Counted from the stretch's first letter, positions 39,428 through 48,671 are shown. The stretch: 64,000 nucleotides of DNA from Azospirillum sp. (GCA_027486405.1 JAIXPD010000025.1:19261-83260), one strand, 5' to 3'. Notes: generated by a model not told the origin, from the sequence alone. Numbers and translations are program-made.

Positions 39428-39469
39428 TCTCTACACCCGTTGCCGCTGAAATCCGTTGATGTGGATCAA
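39428..39469 (-). promoter_or_regulatory. FNR/FixK box and -10 of candidate sRNA A
   Basis: TTGATCCACATCAA (39456-39469, minus strand) is a perfect TTGAT-N4-ATCAA site. TAGAGA at 39433-39428 is the candidate -10. The box centre to predicted start is 41.5 bases. Confidence 0.78.
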
Positions 39470-39532
39470 CCCGCCGTCGGAATCCGCGCGCGCGGGCTGC
39501 GGCATTCCGACCGGACAGCGCTCAACCCACGG

Positions 39533-39571
39533 GGCGTCCCACGCGGAGTCCCACGCGGAGTCCCACTGGGC
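39533..39571. repeat. 12-bp tandem repeat after the hisI stop
   Basis: Three copies of a unit read on the plus strand as GTCCCACGCGGA (last copy GTCCCACTGGGC), starting two bases beyond the hisI TGA. Confidence 0.85.
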
Positions 39572-39572
39572 G

Positions 39573-40004
39573 TCAGCCGTGGCTGTGGCCGTGATGGCCG
39601 CCCGATTGACCGTACAGCACGCTTGGATCGGTTTCGACCTCCTGGATGATCTCCAGCTTGCCGTCGCGCCAGGCCCGGTAGAAGCAGCTCCGCCGCCCGG
39701 TGTGGCAAGCAACCCCATCCTGTTCAACGATCAACAGCAGCGTGTCGCCGTCGCAATCAACCCGGAACTCCTTCAGCCGCTGCGTCTGGCCGGAGGTTTC
39801 GCCCTTGCGCCACAGCCCGCCGCGCGAGCGTGACCAGTAGCAGACCCGGCCGGTGGACAGGGTTTCCAGGATCGAGTCCCGGTTCATCCAGGCCATCATC
39901 AGGATTTCGCCGCTGCCTTCGGCCTGGGCGATGGCGGGAACCAGACCGTCGGCGTTGAACCGAACGGCGTCGAGCGCGTCCGCAAAGGCGGTGGCGTCGG
40001 TCAT
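39573..40004 (-). CDS. hisI: phosphoribosyl-AMP cyclohydrolase
   Basis: 143 residues. RVCYWSRSRGGLWRKGETSGQTQ, DCDGDTLLLIVEQ and ACHTGRRSCFYR are the HisI zinc and magnesium-binding motifs, including the conserved cysteines. It opens the ring of phosphoribosyl-AMP in step 3 of histidine synthesis. It is the monofunctional form without a HisE domain. The C-terminus is a short His/Gly tail (GGHHGHSHG) unusual for the family, followed at once by tandem repeats. No other his gene adjoins it. Confidence 0.95.
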   Translation of the reverse strand: MTDATAFADALDAVRFNADGLVPAIAQAEGSGEILMMAWMNRDSILETLSTGRVCYWSRSRGGLWRKGETSGQTQRLKEFRVDCDGDTLLLIVEQDGVACHTGRRSCFYRAWRDGKLEIIQEVETDPSVLYGQSGGHHGHSHG

Positions 40005-40046
40005 GTCACGAACCCTTTCGTCGTCTTCAGGTCGCTTGGCGTCCGT

Positions 40047-41225
40047 TCACAGGGCGGCGTTCAGCCGACGGAACGCGCTGTCGAGGTCGCGGATCAGATC
40101 GTCGGGATGCTCAAGCCCGGCGTGGAATCGCAACAGATGACCCGGCTCGTCCCAACGGGTGGCAGTGCGCACCCCGGCGGGGCGGGCGGGCAGGATCAGG
40201 CTTTCGAACCCGCCCCAGGAATAACCGATGCCAAACAGCTCCAGCCCGTCGAAAAACGCGGCGAGTGCCGTGCGCGGAACCGGGGTCAGCTGGGCGGAAA
40301 ACAGCCCGCTGGACCCGGTGAAGTCGCGTTTCCACAGGGCGTGGCCGGGGAAATCCGGGCGGGCGGGGTGCAGCACGCGGGTGATTTCGGGGCGGGCGGC
40401 CAGCCAATCGGCCAGGATCAGCGCGCTCTCCTGGTGCTGTTTCAGGCGCACGGCCATGCTGCGCAGGCCGCGCAGCCCCAGGAACAGATCGTCCGGCCCG
40501 GCGCAGACGCCGAAGCGGGTGGCGGTCTTCTTCACCGTCGCCCACAGCGCTTCATCGCGGCAGACGATGGCCCCCAGCATGGCGTCGGCGTGGCCGACCA
40601 TGTATTTCGTCGCCGCGTGGATCGACAGATCGACGCCGTGGTCGAAGGGGCGGAAGAACAGCGGTGTCGCCCAGGTGTTGTCGATCATCACCACCGCGCC
40701 GACCGTTTTGGCCGCCGCCGCGATGGCCGGAACATCCTGAATCTCGAAGGTCAGCGAGCCGGGCGATTCGAGGAAGACGACGCGGGTGTTGGGGCGCAGC
40801 AGGGCGGCGATGCCAGCACCGATGTTCGGATCGAAGAACTCGACCTCGACCCCAAAACCCTTCAGCGTTTCGTTGGCGAAGCGCCGCGTCGGGCCATAGG
40901 CGCTGTCGGTGATCAGCACATGGTCGCCCGCCTTGGTGAAGGCGGACAGGGCGATGGAGATGGCCGAGAGGCCCGATCCGGTGTTCACCGCGCCGAAGCC
41001 GCCTTCCAGTTCCGCCACCGCCTTTTCAAAGGCGAAGGTGGTGGGGGTGCCGACGCGGCCGTAATTGATGACCTCGAACGGGCGGCGGTCGCTGTCCTCC
41101 AGCGCGTCCAGCGTCGGAAACAGCACGGTCGAGCAATGATAGACCGGCGGATTCACGATGCCGTGGTTGTTCCGGGGATCGCGTCCGGCGTGGACCAGAA
41201 TGGTGTCCTTGGCAACGTCCTTCAT
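40047..41225 (-). CDS. metC: cystathionine beta-lyase
   Basis: 392 residues from ATG 41225. It is a Cys/Met-metabolism PLP enzyme (fold type I): YGRVGTPTTFAFEKAVAELEGG, TDSAYGPTRRF, IDNTWATPLFFRPFDHGVDLSIHAATKYMVGHADAMLG with the PLP lysine in ATKY, and SWGGFESLI, which distinguishes MetC from gamma-synthases. It cleaves cystathionine to homocysteine, pyruvate and ammonia in methionine synthesis. I looked for a SAM-II type leader in the 291-bp upstream gap and did not find one. Confidence 0.92.
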   Translation of the reverse strand: MKDVAKDTILVHAGRDPRNNHGIVNPPVYHCSTVLFPTLDALEDSDRRPFEVINYGRVGTPTTFAFEKAVAELEGGFGAVNTGSGLSAISIALSAFTKAGDHVLITDSAYGPTRRFANETLKGFGVEVEFFDPNIGAGIAALLRPNTRVVFLESPGSLTFEIQDVPAIAAAAKTVGAVVMIDNTWATPLFFRPFDHGVDLSIHAATKYMVGHADAMLGAIVCRDEALWATVKKTATRFGVCAGPDDLFLGLRGLRSMAVRLKQHQESALILADWLAARPEITRVLHPARPDFPGHALWKRDFTGSSGLFSAQLTPVPRTALAAFFDGLELFGIGYSWGGFESLILPARPAGVRTATRWDEPGHLLRFHAGLEHPDDLIRDLDSAFRRLNAAL

Positions 41226-41516
41226 CGACTGTCCGCTTCGTTGGCTGATGTTCGTGTTCGGTCGAACATACTCGCATTCCGCGCTGGGAACGGCCATAGC
41301 CGATTCTGCGGGAAGGGTCTGGCGCCGTTGGCTTCTTCTGGTATCACCAGCGGTGAAGAGAGGATTCGACAAGCCGGATCAAGTTGATGCACTCTTGATT
41401 TCAACGCATGTCTGCCGCGCGTTTGGCGGGGGATTCCCTATCCGAGCGCCGCAGCGATGTTCGTCATCCGTCCGCTCCAACGTGGATCACACAAGAACAG
41501 GGTGGAGTTACAGATT

Positions 41517-42536
41517 ATGAAATCGGGAATCCTGGCTGCCGCCGCTGCGACCGTGGCGCTTGTTGCCACCGCCGGTGCCAACGCGGGCACGCTGGACACT
41601 GTGAAGTCGCGTGGCTTCCTGCAATGCGGCGTCAACGCCGGTCTGCCGGGCTTCGGCAGCCCGGACAGCGCGGGCAATTGGACCGGGCTGGACGTGGATT
41701 ATTGCCGCGCGGTCGCCGTTGCGGTCTTCAACGATCTCAACAAGGTGAAGTTCACCCCGCTGTCGGCCCAGCAGCGCTTCCCCGCCATCCAATCGGGTGA
41801 AGTCGATCTGCTGTCGCGCAACACCACCGTGACGCTGACCCGCGACACCTCGGTCGGTCTGAACTTTGCGCCCGTCACCTATTACGACGGCCAGGGCTTC
41901 ATGGTGAACAAGAAGCTGGGTGTGAAGAGCGCCAAGGAACTGAACGGGGCCACCGTCTGCGTTCAGTCCGGGACCACCACCGAACTGAACCTCGCGGACT
42001 ATTTCCGCGCCAACAGCATGGATTACAAGCCCGTCGTCATCGAATCGAACGACGAGGTCAACGCCGCTTACTTCGCCGGTCGTTGCGACGTGCTGACCAC
42101 CGACGTCTCCGGTCTGGCCGGAACGCGCGCCGGTGTGGCTCCGGTTCCCGACGACCATGTGATTCTGCCGGAAGTCATCTCCAAGGAGCCGCTGGCCCCG
42201 GCGGTGCGCCATGGTGACGACCAGTGGTTCGACATTGTGAAGTGGACCATCAACGTCACCATCCAGGCCGAAGAGTTCGGCATCACCTCCAAGAATGTGG
42301 ACGAGTTCGTCAATTCGAAGAACCCGGACATTCTGCGTTTCCTCGGCACCACGCCGGGCATGGGCAAGGCCCTGGGGTTGGATGAGAAGTACGCCTACAA
42401 CATCATCAAGAAGGTCGGCAATTACGGCGAGATCTTCGACCGCAACGTCGGTCCCCGCACCCCGCTGAAGCTGGAGCGCGGTCTGAACGGGCTGTGGACC
42501 AAGGGCGGCCTGCAATACTCCGCGCCGTTCCGGTAA
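41517..42536 (+). CDS. aapJ: general L-amino-acid ABC transporter binding protein, copy 1
   Basis: 339 residues from ATG 41517; a GGTGGAG ribosome-binding site lies ~12 bases upstream. The signal peptide is MKSGILAAAAATVALVATAGANA. The mature SBP_bac_3 fold begins GTLDTVKSRGFLQCGVNAGLPGFG, typical AapJ. It captures polar amino acids in the periplasm for AapQMP. A near-identical second copy lies 355 bases downstream; long stretches (e.g. around 41860-42000) are the same at DNA level, suggesting recent duplication or gene conversion. Divergent from metC. Confidence 0.95.
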   Translation: MKSGILAAAAATVALVATAGANAGTLDTVKSRGFLQCGVNAGLPGFGSPDSAGNWTGLDVDYCRAVAVAVFNDLNKVKFTPLSAQQRFPAIQSGEVDLLSRNTTVTLTRDTSVGLNFAPVTYYDGQGFMVNKKLGVKSAKELNGATVCVQSGTTTELNLADYFRANSMDYKPVVIESNDEVNAAYFAGRCDVLTTDVSGLAGTRAGVAPVPDDHVILPEVISKEPLAPAVRHGDDQWFDIVKWTINVTIQAEEFGITSKNVDEFVNSKNPDILRFLGTTPGMGKALGLDEKYAYNIIKKVGNYGEIFDRNVGPRTPLKLERGLNGLWTKGGLQYSAPFR

Positions 42537-42891
42537 GCCGTTCTCGGAACGCGCGGTCGCGCAGAACGCCCGGGTGCCCGGACAGGGGGAGCCGAGCGGT
42601 CTGCGCGGGTCGCGTGCAGACCCATAGCATAGGTCTGAACGCCGACCATCGGCCGTCGGCCAACGCGGTGAATGACATCGGACAGTGATCGGCTAAGTCA
42701 CTGTCCGACATGTCTTCGTTGTGAAAAATTGCAGAGGATGGGCGTTCGGAAGGATTCGACAACGGGGTTCCAGTTGATGCACTCTTGAGATATGCGCATG
42801 GCTCCCCTGCAAATTCACACTCCGTCAGGGGGCAAGCGCAGGCATCAGACTGTTCAGTGCGCCAAAACTCAAAAACAGGGTGGAGTAACAC
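42537..42891. other. duplicated leader between the aapJ copies
   Basis: This 355-bp gap holds no gene. Its right part repeats the leader of copy 1: GATTCGACAA, AGTTGATGCACTCTTGA and ACAGGGTGGAGT recur at corresponding positions (41353-41512 and 42755-42887). The promoter region was therefore duplicated with the gene. Confidence 0.7.
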
Positions 42892-43911
42892 ATGAAATCG
42901 GGAATCTTGGCTGCGGCCGCTGCGGCTGTGGTCGTTACCGCTGGCGCTGGCGCTCACGCGGGCCTGCTCGACACTGTCAAGTCGCGCGGCTTCGTGCAGT
43001 GCGGTGTCAACGCCGGTCTGCCGGGTTTCGGCAACCCGGACAGCGCGGGCAACTGGACCGGGCTGGACGTTGATTTCTGCCGTGCGGTCGCGGTCGCGAT
43101 CTTCAACGATCCGACGAAGATCAAGTTCACCCCGCTGTCGGCCCAGCAGCGCTTCCCCGCCATCCAGTCGGGCGAAGTCGATGTTCTGTCGCGCAACACC
43201 ACCGTCACGCTGACCCGTGACACCTCGGTCGGCCTGAACTTTGCGCCCGTCACCTATTACGACGGCCAGGGCTTCATGGTGAACAAGAAGCTGGGTGTGA
43301 AGAGCGCCAAGGAACTGAACGGGGCCACCGTCTGCGTCCAGTCCGGGACCACCACCGAACTGAACCTGGCGGATTATTTCCGTTCCAACAACATGGAATA
43401 CAAGCCGGTTGTTATCGAGTCGGAAGCCGAGGTCAACGCCGCCTACTTCGCCGGTCGTTGTGACGTGCGCACCGCCGACGTGTCCGATCTGGCCGCCACC
43501 CGTGGCAGCGTTGCGTCGGGTGCGGAAGACCATGTGATTCTGCCGGAAGTCATCTCCAAGGAGCCGTTGGCCCCGGCGGTGCGCCATGGCGATGACCAGT
43601 GGTTCGACATCGTGAAGTGGTCGATCAACGTCACGATCCAGGCCGAAGAGTTCGGCATCACCTCCAAGAATGTGGACGAGTTCGTCAATTCGAAGAACCC
43701 GGACATTCTGCGCTTCCTCGGCACCACGCCGGGCATGGGCAAGGCGCTGGGTGTGGACGAGAAGTACGCCTACAACATCATCAAGAAGGTCGGCAATTAC
43801 GGCGAGATCTTCGACCGCAACGTCGGCCCGGCCACCCCGCTGAAGCTGGAGCGCGGTCTGAACGCGCTGTGGACCAAGGGCGGCCTGCAATACACCGCGC
43901 CGTTCCGGTAA
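42892..43911 (+). CDS. aapJ: general L-amino-acid ABC transporter binding protein, copy 2
   Basis: 339 residues, same length as copy 1 and co-linear without gaps. Differences cluster in the signal peptide and in a loop at ~205-220 (RTADVSDLAATRGSVASGAEDH here, TTDVSGLAGTRAGVAPVPDDH in copy 1), which may tune ligand choice. It starts with its own GGTGGAG ribosome-binding site. The permease genes follow after a hairpin, so this copy is the one in the standard operon position. Confidence 0.95.
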   Translation: MKSGILAAAAAAVVVTAGAGAHAGLLDTVKSRGFVQCGVNAGLPGFGNPDSAGNWTGLDVDFCRAVAVAIFNDPTKIKFTPLSAQQRFPAIQSGEVDVLSRNTTVTLTRDTSVGLNFAPVTYYDGQGFMVNKKLGVKSAKELNGATVCVQSGTTTELNLADYFRSNNMEYKPVVIESEAEVNAAYFAGRCDVRTADVSDLAATRGSVASGAEDHVILPEVISKEPLAPAVRHGDDQWFDIVKWSINVTIQAEEFGITSKNVDEFVNSKNPDILRFLGTTPGMGKALGVDEKYAYNIIKKVGNYGEIFDRNVGPATPLKLERGLNALWTKGGLQYTAPFR

Positions 43912-43924
43912 GCTTGTTTGTCGG

Positions 43925-43959
43925 GGGCCGCATCGCACCGGAAACCGGTGCAACGGCCC
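43925..43959 (+). other. hairpin between aapJ and aapQ
   Basis: GCACCGG-AAA-CCGGTGC (43935-43951) is enclosed by GGGCCG / CGGCCC. There is no T-run. It probably acts as mRNA-stabilising or attenuating structure that lets binding protein exceed permease, a usual arrangement in such operons. Confidence 0.6.
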
Positions 43960-44121
43960 GACCGTAAGGAGAGCGGTCGCGAAGGACGCCATCGAAGCGT
44001 TCGCGCACACAAGGCCGCAGTGGGAGACATGATCGCATCCGTCGGTGTGGGAAAAAGACCGGAAAAACGTCCGGTTGCGCGAGGACACCAGACGGGGCGC
44101 GATGGTTGGGGGAGAGTATCC

Positions 44122-45321
44122 GTGGCGACAGAGACCCGGACCGCACGGGGGGCTTCGGTCCCCGGTGGCTCATCGTTTTCCCTCAGCGACCCGACGGTTC
44201 GCGCCGTCGTCTACCAGATTCTGGTGGTCGGCGCGGTCGTTCTGGTTGGCTGGTTTTTGATTTCCAACACGCTCGACAATCTCGCGCGGCGGTCGATCGC
44301 CACCGGATACAGTTTCCTGGAGCGTGAAGCGGCCTTCGGCATTGGCGAGCATCTGATCGATTACTCGCCGAAGGACACCTATGGCCGGGCCTTCCTGGTC
44401 GGTGTTCTCAACACGCTGAAGGTGTCGATCATCGGCATCATTCTGGCGACCATCATCGGCACCCTGGTCGGTGTCGCGCGCCTGTCCAGCAACTGGCTGA
44501 TCGCGCGCTTGGCCTCGGCCTATGTCGAGATTGTCCGCAACATCCCGCCGTTGCTGCAACTCTTCTTCTGGTACGCGTTGGTGTCGGATGGGCTGCCGCC
44601 GGTGCGGTCGGCGCTGAATCCGTTGCCGGGCGTCTTCCTGTCGCAGCGCGGCCTGATCGTTCCGGCCCCGTCGGCCGATCCGGTGTGGAAGATGATGGGG
44701 ATCGCCGCGCTGGTCGCGGTCGTTCTGACCATCGCCATCCGCTTTTGGGCCAAGGCCCGGCAGGCGAAGACCGGGCAGATTTTCCCGGTGGGGTGGACCG
44801 CGTTGGGCCTGATCCTGGGCCTGCCGCTGGTGGCTTACATCGCCGGTGGCGCGCCGGTGGCGCTCGACATGCCGGTGCTGAAGGGCTTCAACTTCGCGGG
44901 CGGCATGGTGATTTCGCCGGAATTCTTCGCGATTCTGACCGGTTTGACCGTCTACACCTCCGCTTTCATCGCCGAGGTGGTGCGCAGCGGCATCATCGCC
45001 GTGAATTGGGGCCAGACCGAAGCGGCGCGCGCCCTGGGTCTGCCCAGCGGGCCGACGCTGCGTCTGGTCATCCTGCCGCAGGCGCTGCGGGTGATCGTGC
45101 CGCCGCTGACCAGCCAATATCTGAACCTGACGAAGAACAGCTCGCTGGCGCTGGCCATCGGCTACCCCGATCTGGTGTCGATCGCCAACACCACCCTGAA
45201 CCAGACCGGTCAGGCGATTGAAGGCGTGACGATGATCATGGGGACCTACCTGTCGATCAGCCTCAGCATTTCGCTGTTCATGAACTGGTACAACAAGCGC
45301 ATCGCGCTGGTGGAGCGGTAA
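44122..45321 (+). CDS. aapQ: amino-acid ABC transporter permease AapQ
   Basis: 399 residues from GTG 44122 (TGGGGGAG eight bases upstream); AapQ proteins are ~400 residues. Multiple transmembrane helices are visible, with a HisM-type permease domain split by a periplasmic insertion. The EAA loop is EAARALGLPSGPTLRLVILPQALRVIVPPLTSQYLNL near the C-terminus. It forms the inner-membrane channel with AapM. Confidence 0.93.
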   Translation: MATETRTARGASVPGGSSFSLSDPTVRAVVYQILVVGAVVLVGWFLISNTLDNLARRSIATGYSFLEREAAFGIGEHLIDYSPKDTYGRAFLVGVLNTLKVSIIGIILATIIGTLVGVARLSSNWLIARLASAYVEIVRNIPPLLQLFFWYALVSDGLPPVRSALNPLPGVFLSQRGLIVPAPSADPVWKMMGIAALVAVVLTIAIRFWAKARQAKTGQIFPVGWTALGLILGLPLVAYIAGGAPVALDMPVLKGFNFAGGMVISPEFFAILTGLTVYTSAFIAEVVRSGIIAVNWGQTEAARALGLPSGPTLRLVILPQALRVIVPPLTSQYLNLTKNSSLALAIGYPDLVSIANTTLNQTGQAIEGVTMIMGTYLSISLSISLFMNWYNKRIALVER

Positions 45322-45326
45322 CGGCC

Positions 45327-46433
45327 ATGACCGACAACGTGCAACACGTCGGCCTGCCGGACGAACGTCCGCCGGCCAACACCGTCGGCCCTATCGCGTG
45401 GCTGCGGAACAACCTGTTCAACTCCTGGTACAACGCCATCCTGACGGTGCTGGTGCTGGCCCTGCTGGGGTCGGCGATTCCACCCTTCCTGGATTGGCTG
45501 CTGGTCAAGGCCCATGGCTTTGACTCGACCTCTCCGGCCTGTCGCCAGGACACCAGCGGGGCCTGCTGGGGCTTCATTGGCGAGAAGCTGCGCTTCATCC
45601 TGTTCGGCCAGTTCCCGTGGAATGAGCAGTGGCGTCCGCTGGCGACCATCGCCATCTTCATCGCCCTGCTGCTGGCCAGCTGCGACCGCCGCTTCTGGAA
45701 GCCGTGGTTCGGCCTGGTCTGGGCCGCCGGTCTGGTGACGGTCGGTTGCCTGATGTGGGGTGGGGTGCTGGGGCTGACCCCGGTGGAAAACACCCTGTGG
45801 GGCGGTCTGCCGCTGACCATCATCCTGTCGGTGATCGGTCTGGCCGTGGCCTTTCCCGCCGCCATTCTGCTGGCGCTGGGCCGCCGGTCCAACATGCCCG
45901 CCGTCAAGGTGCTGTGCGTCACCTACATCGAGCTGATTCGCGGCGTGCCGCTCATCAGCTTGCTGTTCATGGCGTCGGTCATGCTGCCGCTGTTCCTGCC
46001 GAACGGCGTGTCCATCGACAAGCTGCTGCGCGCCCAGATCGCCTTCATCATGTTCGCCGCCGCCTATATGGCCGAGGCGATTCGCGGTGGCTTGCAGGCG
46101 ATCCCCAAGGGGCAGTATGAGGCCGCCGACGGCCTGGGCCTGTCCTATTGGCAGAAGATGATCAAGATCATCCTGCCGCAGGCGCTGGCCATTGCCATTC
46201 CGCCGCTGGTGAACACCTTCATCAGCTTCTTCAAAGACACGTCGCTGGTCATCATCATCGGCCTCTACGACCTGCTCGGCACCGCCAAGGCGGCCTTGTC
46301 CGATCCGTTGTGGCGCGGTTTCTACCGCGAGGCTTATCTGTTCATCGGCGTGATCTATTGGATCTTCTGCTTCAGCATGTCGAAATACAGCCAGAAGCTG
46401 GAACGCGATCTCAACCGCAGTCATCGTCGCTAA
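45327..46433 (+). CDS. aapM: amino-acid ABC transporter permease AapM
   Basis: 368 residues, five bases after aapQ. It is the second permease with the EAA motif YEAADGLGLSYWQKMIKIILPQALAIAIPPLVNTFISFFKDTSLV. An extra N-terminal hydrophobic region and a two-cysteine periplasmic loop (CRQDTSGACWG) precede the channel domain. It works as a heterodimer with AapQ. Confidence 0.93.
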   Translation: MTDNVQHVGLPDERPPANTVGPIAWLRNNLFNSWYNAILTVLVLALLGSAIPPFLDWLLVKAHGFDSTSPACRQDTSGACWGFIGEKLRFILFGQFPWNEQWRPLATIAIFIALLLASCDRRFWKPWFGLVWAAGLVTVGCLMWGGVLGLTPVENTLWGGLPLTIILSVIGLAVAFPAAILLALGRRSNMPAVKVLCVTYIELIRGVPLISLLFMASVMLPLFLPNGVSIDKLLRAQIAFIMFAAAYMAEAIRGGLQAIPKGQYEAADGLGLSYWQKMIKIILPQALAIAIPPLVNTFISFFKDTSLVIIIGLYDLLGTAKAALSDPLWRGFYREAYLFIGVIYWIFCFSMSKYSQKLERDLNRSHRR

Positions 46434-46448
46434 GGGAGCACTCTCATC

Positions 46449-47225
46449 ATGTCCCAGGCCGCCCAACAGGCCCGTCACATCCCGAGCGGCGAAGAAATCA
46501 TCCGCTGCACGGACGTCAACAAGTGGTACGGCGAGTTCCACGTTCTGAAAAACGTCAATCTCAGTGTGCAGAAGGGTGAGCGCATCGTCGTTTGCGGCCC
46601 GTCCGGGTCGGGCAAATCGACGATGATCCGCTGCCTCAACCGGCTGGAAGAACACCAGCGCGGCACCATCGTGGTGGACGGCATCGAGCTGACCAACAAT
46701 TTGAAGAACATCGAGCTGGTGCGCCGCGAAGTCGGCATGGTGTTCCAGCACTTCAACCTGTTTCCGCATCTGACCGTGCTGGAAAACTGCACGCTCGCGC
46801 CGATCTGGGTGCGCAAGAAGCCGAAGGCCGAGGCCGAGGAAATGGCCATGCGCTATCTCAAGCGCGTGCGCATCGCCGAACAGGCCCACAAATACCCCGG
46901 CCAGCTTTCCGGCGGTCAGCAGCAGCGCGTGGCCATCGCCCGTTCGCTGTGCATGAGTCCCAAGGTCATGCTGTTCGATGAGCCGACCTCCGCCCTTGAC
47001 CCGGAAATGGTCAAGGAGGTGTTGGACGTCATGATCGGTCTGGCCGAAGACGGCATGACCATGCTGTGCGTGACCCACGAAATGGGCTTCGCCAAGTCGG
47101 TGGCCGACCGGGTCATCTTCATGGATCGCGGCGAGATCGTGGAGCAGGACACCCCCGATTCCTTCTTCACCAACCCGAAGTCGGAGCGGACCCGCCTGTT
47201 CCTGAGCCAGATCCTGAATCACTGA
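46449..47225 (+). CDS. aapP: amino-acid ABC transporter ATPase AapP
   Basis: 258 residues. Walker [11 protein letters not shown]-loop [15 protein letters not shown], signature [15 protein letters not shown], Walker [15 protein letters not shown] and the H-loop THE are all intact. It powers uptake through AapQM. GGGAGCACTCTCATC precedes the ATG, and the operon ends in a strong hairpin. Confidence 0.96.
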   Translation: MSQAAQQARHIPSGEEIIRCTDVNKWYGEFHVLKNVNLSVQKGERIVVCGPSGSGKSTMIRCLNRLEEHQRGTIVVDGIELTNNLKNIELVRREVGMVFQHFNLFPHLTVLENCTLAPIWVRKKPKAEAEEMAMRYLKRVRIAEQAHKYPGQLSGGQQQRVAIARSLCMSPKVMLFDEPTSALDPEMVKEVLDVMIGLAEDGMTMLCVTHEMGFAKSVADRVIFMDRGEIVEQDTPDSFFTNPKSERTRLFLSQILNH

Positions 47226-47250
47226 TCGGCTGCAATTTTTTGCAACTTAT

Positions 47251-47289
47251 CCGGTGTGCGACGCAATATCCAATGGCGTTGCACACCGG
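47251..47289 (+). terminator. aap operon hairpin terminator
   Basis: CCGGTGTGCGACGC pairs with GCGTTGCACACCGG through 14 positions with one wobble and an 11-base loop. It lacks a T-run, so it may act with Rho or protect the 3' end. Confidence 0.6.
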
Positions 47290-47351
47290 AATGAGGTTCA
47301 ATCATTGTCCGTGACGCGCTGTTCGCTGCAACGCACAACGGAGATGATGTT

Positions 47352-48437
47352 ATGGATTTGCTCAGCCCGCGCCCTGGTGTCGGCCAGATCAAACCCTATC
47401 GGTCGCAGCGCCCACCGCAGGACGGTCGGCGCTGGATCGATCTCTCCCTGACGCAAAACCCGCTGGGTCCAAGCCATCTGGCCTTGGCCGCCTATCGTGA
47501 GGCAGCGGGGGCGGTCCACCGCTACCCGGATTGGAGCCAGGACGCGCTGCGCCACGCCATCGCGCGCCGCCATTCCATCGACGTCGATCACATCGTTTGC
47601 GCCAACGGGTCTGATGAGTTAATTCACCTTGTCACCCAGGCTTTTGCCGGGCCGGGGGATGAGGTGCTGTGCCACGAGCACGGCTATCGCGGTTTCTTGA
47701 AGGCGATCCGCGCGGCGGGGGCGACAGCGACCATCGCGGCGGAGCGTGACTTGGTGGTGGATGTCCAGGCGATGATCGACCGGGCCACCGACCGCACAAA
47801 GATTTGCTTCCTCGCCAACCCCAACAACCCGACCGGCACCTTCATTCCGGCCAATCAGGTCCAGCGTCTGCGCGCCGGTCTGCCACCACACACGCTGTTG
47901 GTGCTCGATTCCGCGTATGCCGAATATTGCCGCCGCCCGACCTACAGCGATGGCACCGAGATTGTCGAAAACTCCGACAACGTGTTGATGATCCGCACCT
48001 TTTCCAAAATGCACGGCTTGGCGGGCCTGCGGGTCGGTTGGGGCTATGGCCCGGCGGCGGTGGTGGAGGCGGTGAACGCGATTCGTGGGGCCTTCAACGT
48101 GTCAAGCCCAGCCCAGGCCGCCGCCACAGCCGCGCTGGCCGACGCGGAGCATGAAGAGGCCACCTACGCCCACAACGCCCAATGGCTGCCCTGGTTGTCG
48201 CACGAGTTGGAGCGGGTGGGTCTGCGCGTCTACCCCAGTGTCTGCAACTTCGTGCTCGCCCGCGTGCCGCCCGATCCGTCGCTGGGCGTTCAGGCCATCG
48301 TCGATCACCTTGCCCGTCGCGGTCTGCTGGTGAAGCCGGTGGCCGACTATGGCCTGCTCGACTGCCTGCGCATCACCGTGGGCCGGGAGGAGGAAAACAA
48401 GGCCCTGATCGCAGCGTTGGCGGAGGTGTTGGGGTGA
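47352..48437 (+). CDS. hisC: histidinol-phosphate aminotransferase-like enzyme
   Basis: 361 residues. It is a fold-type I class II aminotransferase with ANGSDELIHLVTQAFAGPGDEVL, FLANPNNPTGT, LVLDSAYAEYC (Asp/Tyr PLP contacts), the PLP lysine in TFSKMHGLAGLRVGWG, and the arginine in CLRITVGREEEN. It converts imidazole-acetol phosphate to histidinol phosphate. Members of this family also transaminate aromatic substrates, so the role could be broader. It is not with other his genes. Confidence 0.85.
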   Translation: MDLLSPRPGVGQIKPYRSQRPPQDGRRWIDLSLTQNPLGPSHLALAAYREAAGAVHRYPDWSQDALRHAIARRHSIDVDHIVCANGSDELIHLVTQAFAGPGDEVLCHEHGYRGFLKAIRAAGATATIAAERDLVVDVQAMIDRATDRTKICFLANPNNPTGTFIPANQVQRLRAGLPPHTLLVLDSAYAEYCRRPTYSDGTEIVENSDNVLMIRTFSKMHGLAGLRVGWGYGPAAVVEAVNAIRGAFNVSSPAQAAATAALADAEHEEATYAHNAQWLPWLSHELERVGLRVYPSVCNFVLARVPPDPSLGVQAIVDHLARRGLLVKPVADYGLLDCLRITVGREEENKALIAALAEVLG

Positions 48438-48446
48438 GGGGCGAAT

Positions 48447-48656
48447 TTTTTGACACAGATGAACACAGATGAACACAGATTTAGAAAGATAAGAAATGCG
48501 GAAGGGCGATTTTGAAGAATAAATGACATAAAATCAGGCCGCAGAAAAAAGAAAAGGAATATTCTGTTTGTTTATAGTTTTGGTGTTATTTTCTCCAGAA
48601 AGCACGCATCAAAAATTCATCTGTGTCCATCTGTGTCCATCGGTGTCAAAAAATCC
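48447..48656. repeat. AT-rich element bounded by long inverted repeats
   Basis: The left arm runs from TTTTTTGACACAGATGAACA (48447 on, GAACACAGAT iterated). The right arm is its inverse (ATCTGTGTCCATCTGTGTCC ... GGTGTCAAAAAAT, to ~48653). The arms match over ~36 bases with a few changes and enclose ~130 bp that is strikingly AT-rich for this genome. No ORF or transposase is present. It resembles a small non-autonomous or palindromic repeat element between hisC and the GNAT gene. Confidence 0.75.
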
Positions 48657-48671
48657 AACCACCCAGCCCCG

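Noticed and set aside
41226..41516. Possible SAM-responsive leader upstream of metC
   Set aside because: No SAM-II or SAM-I core pattern was recognisable; left unannotated.
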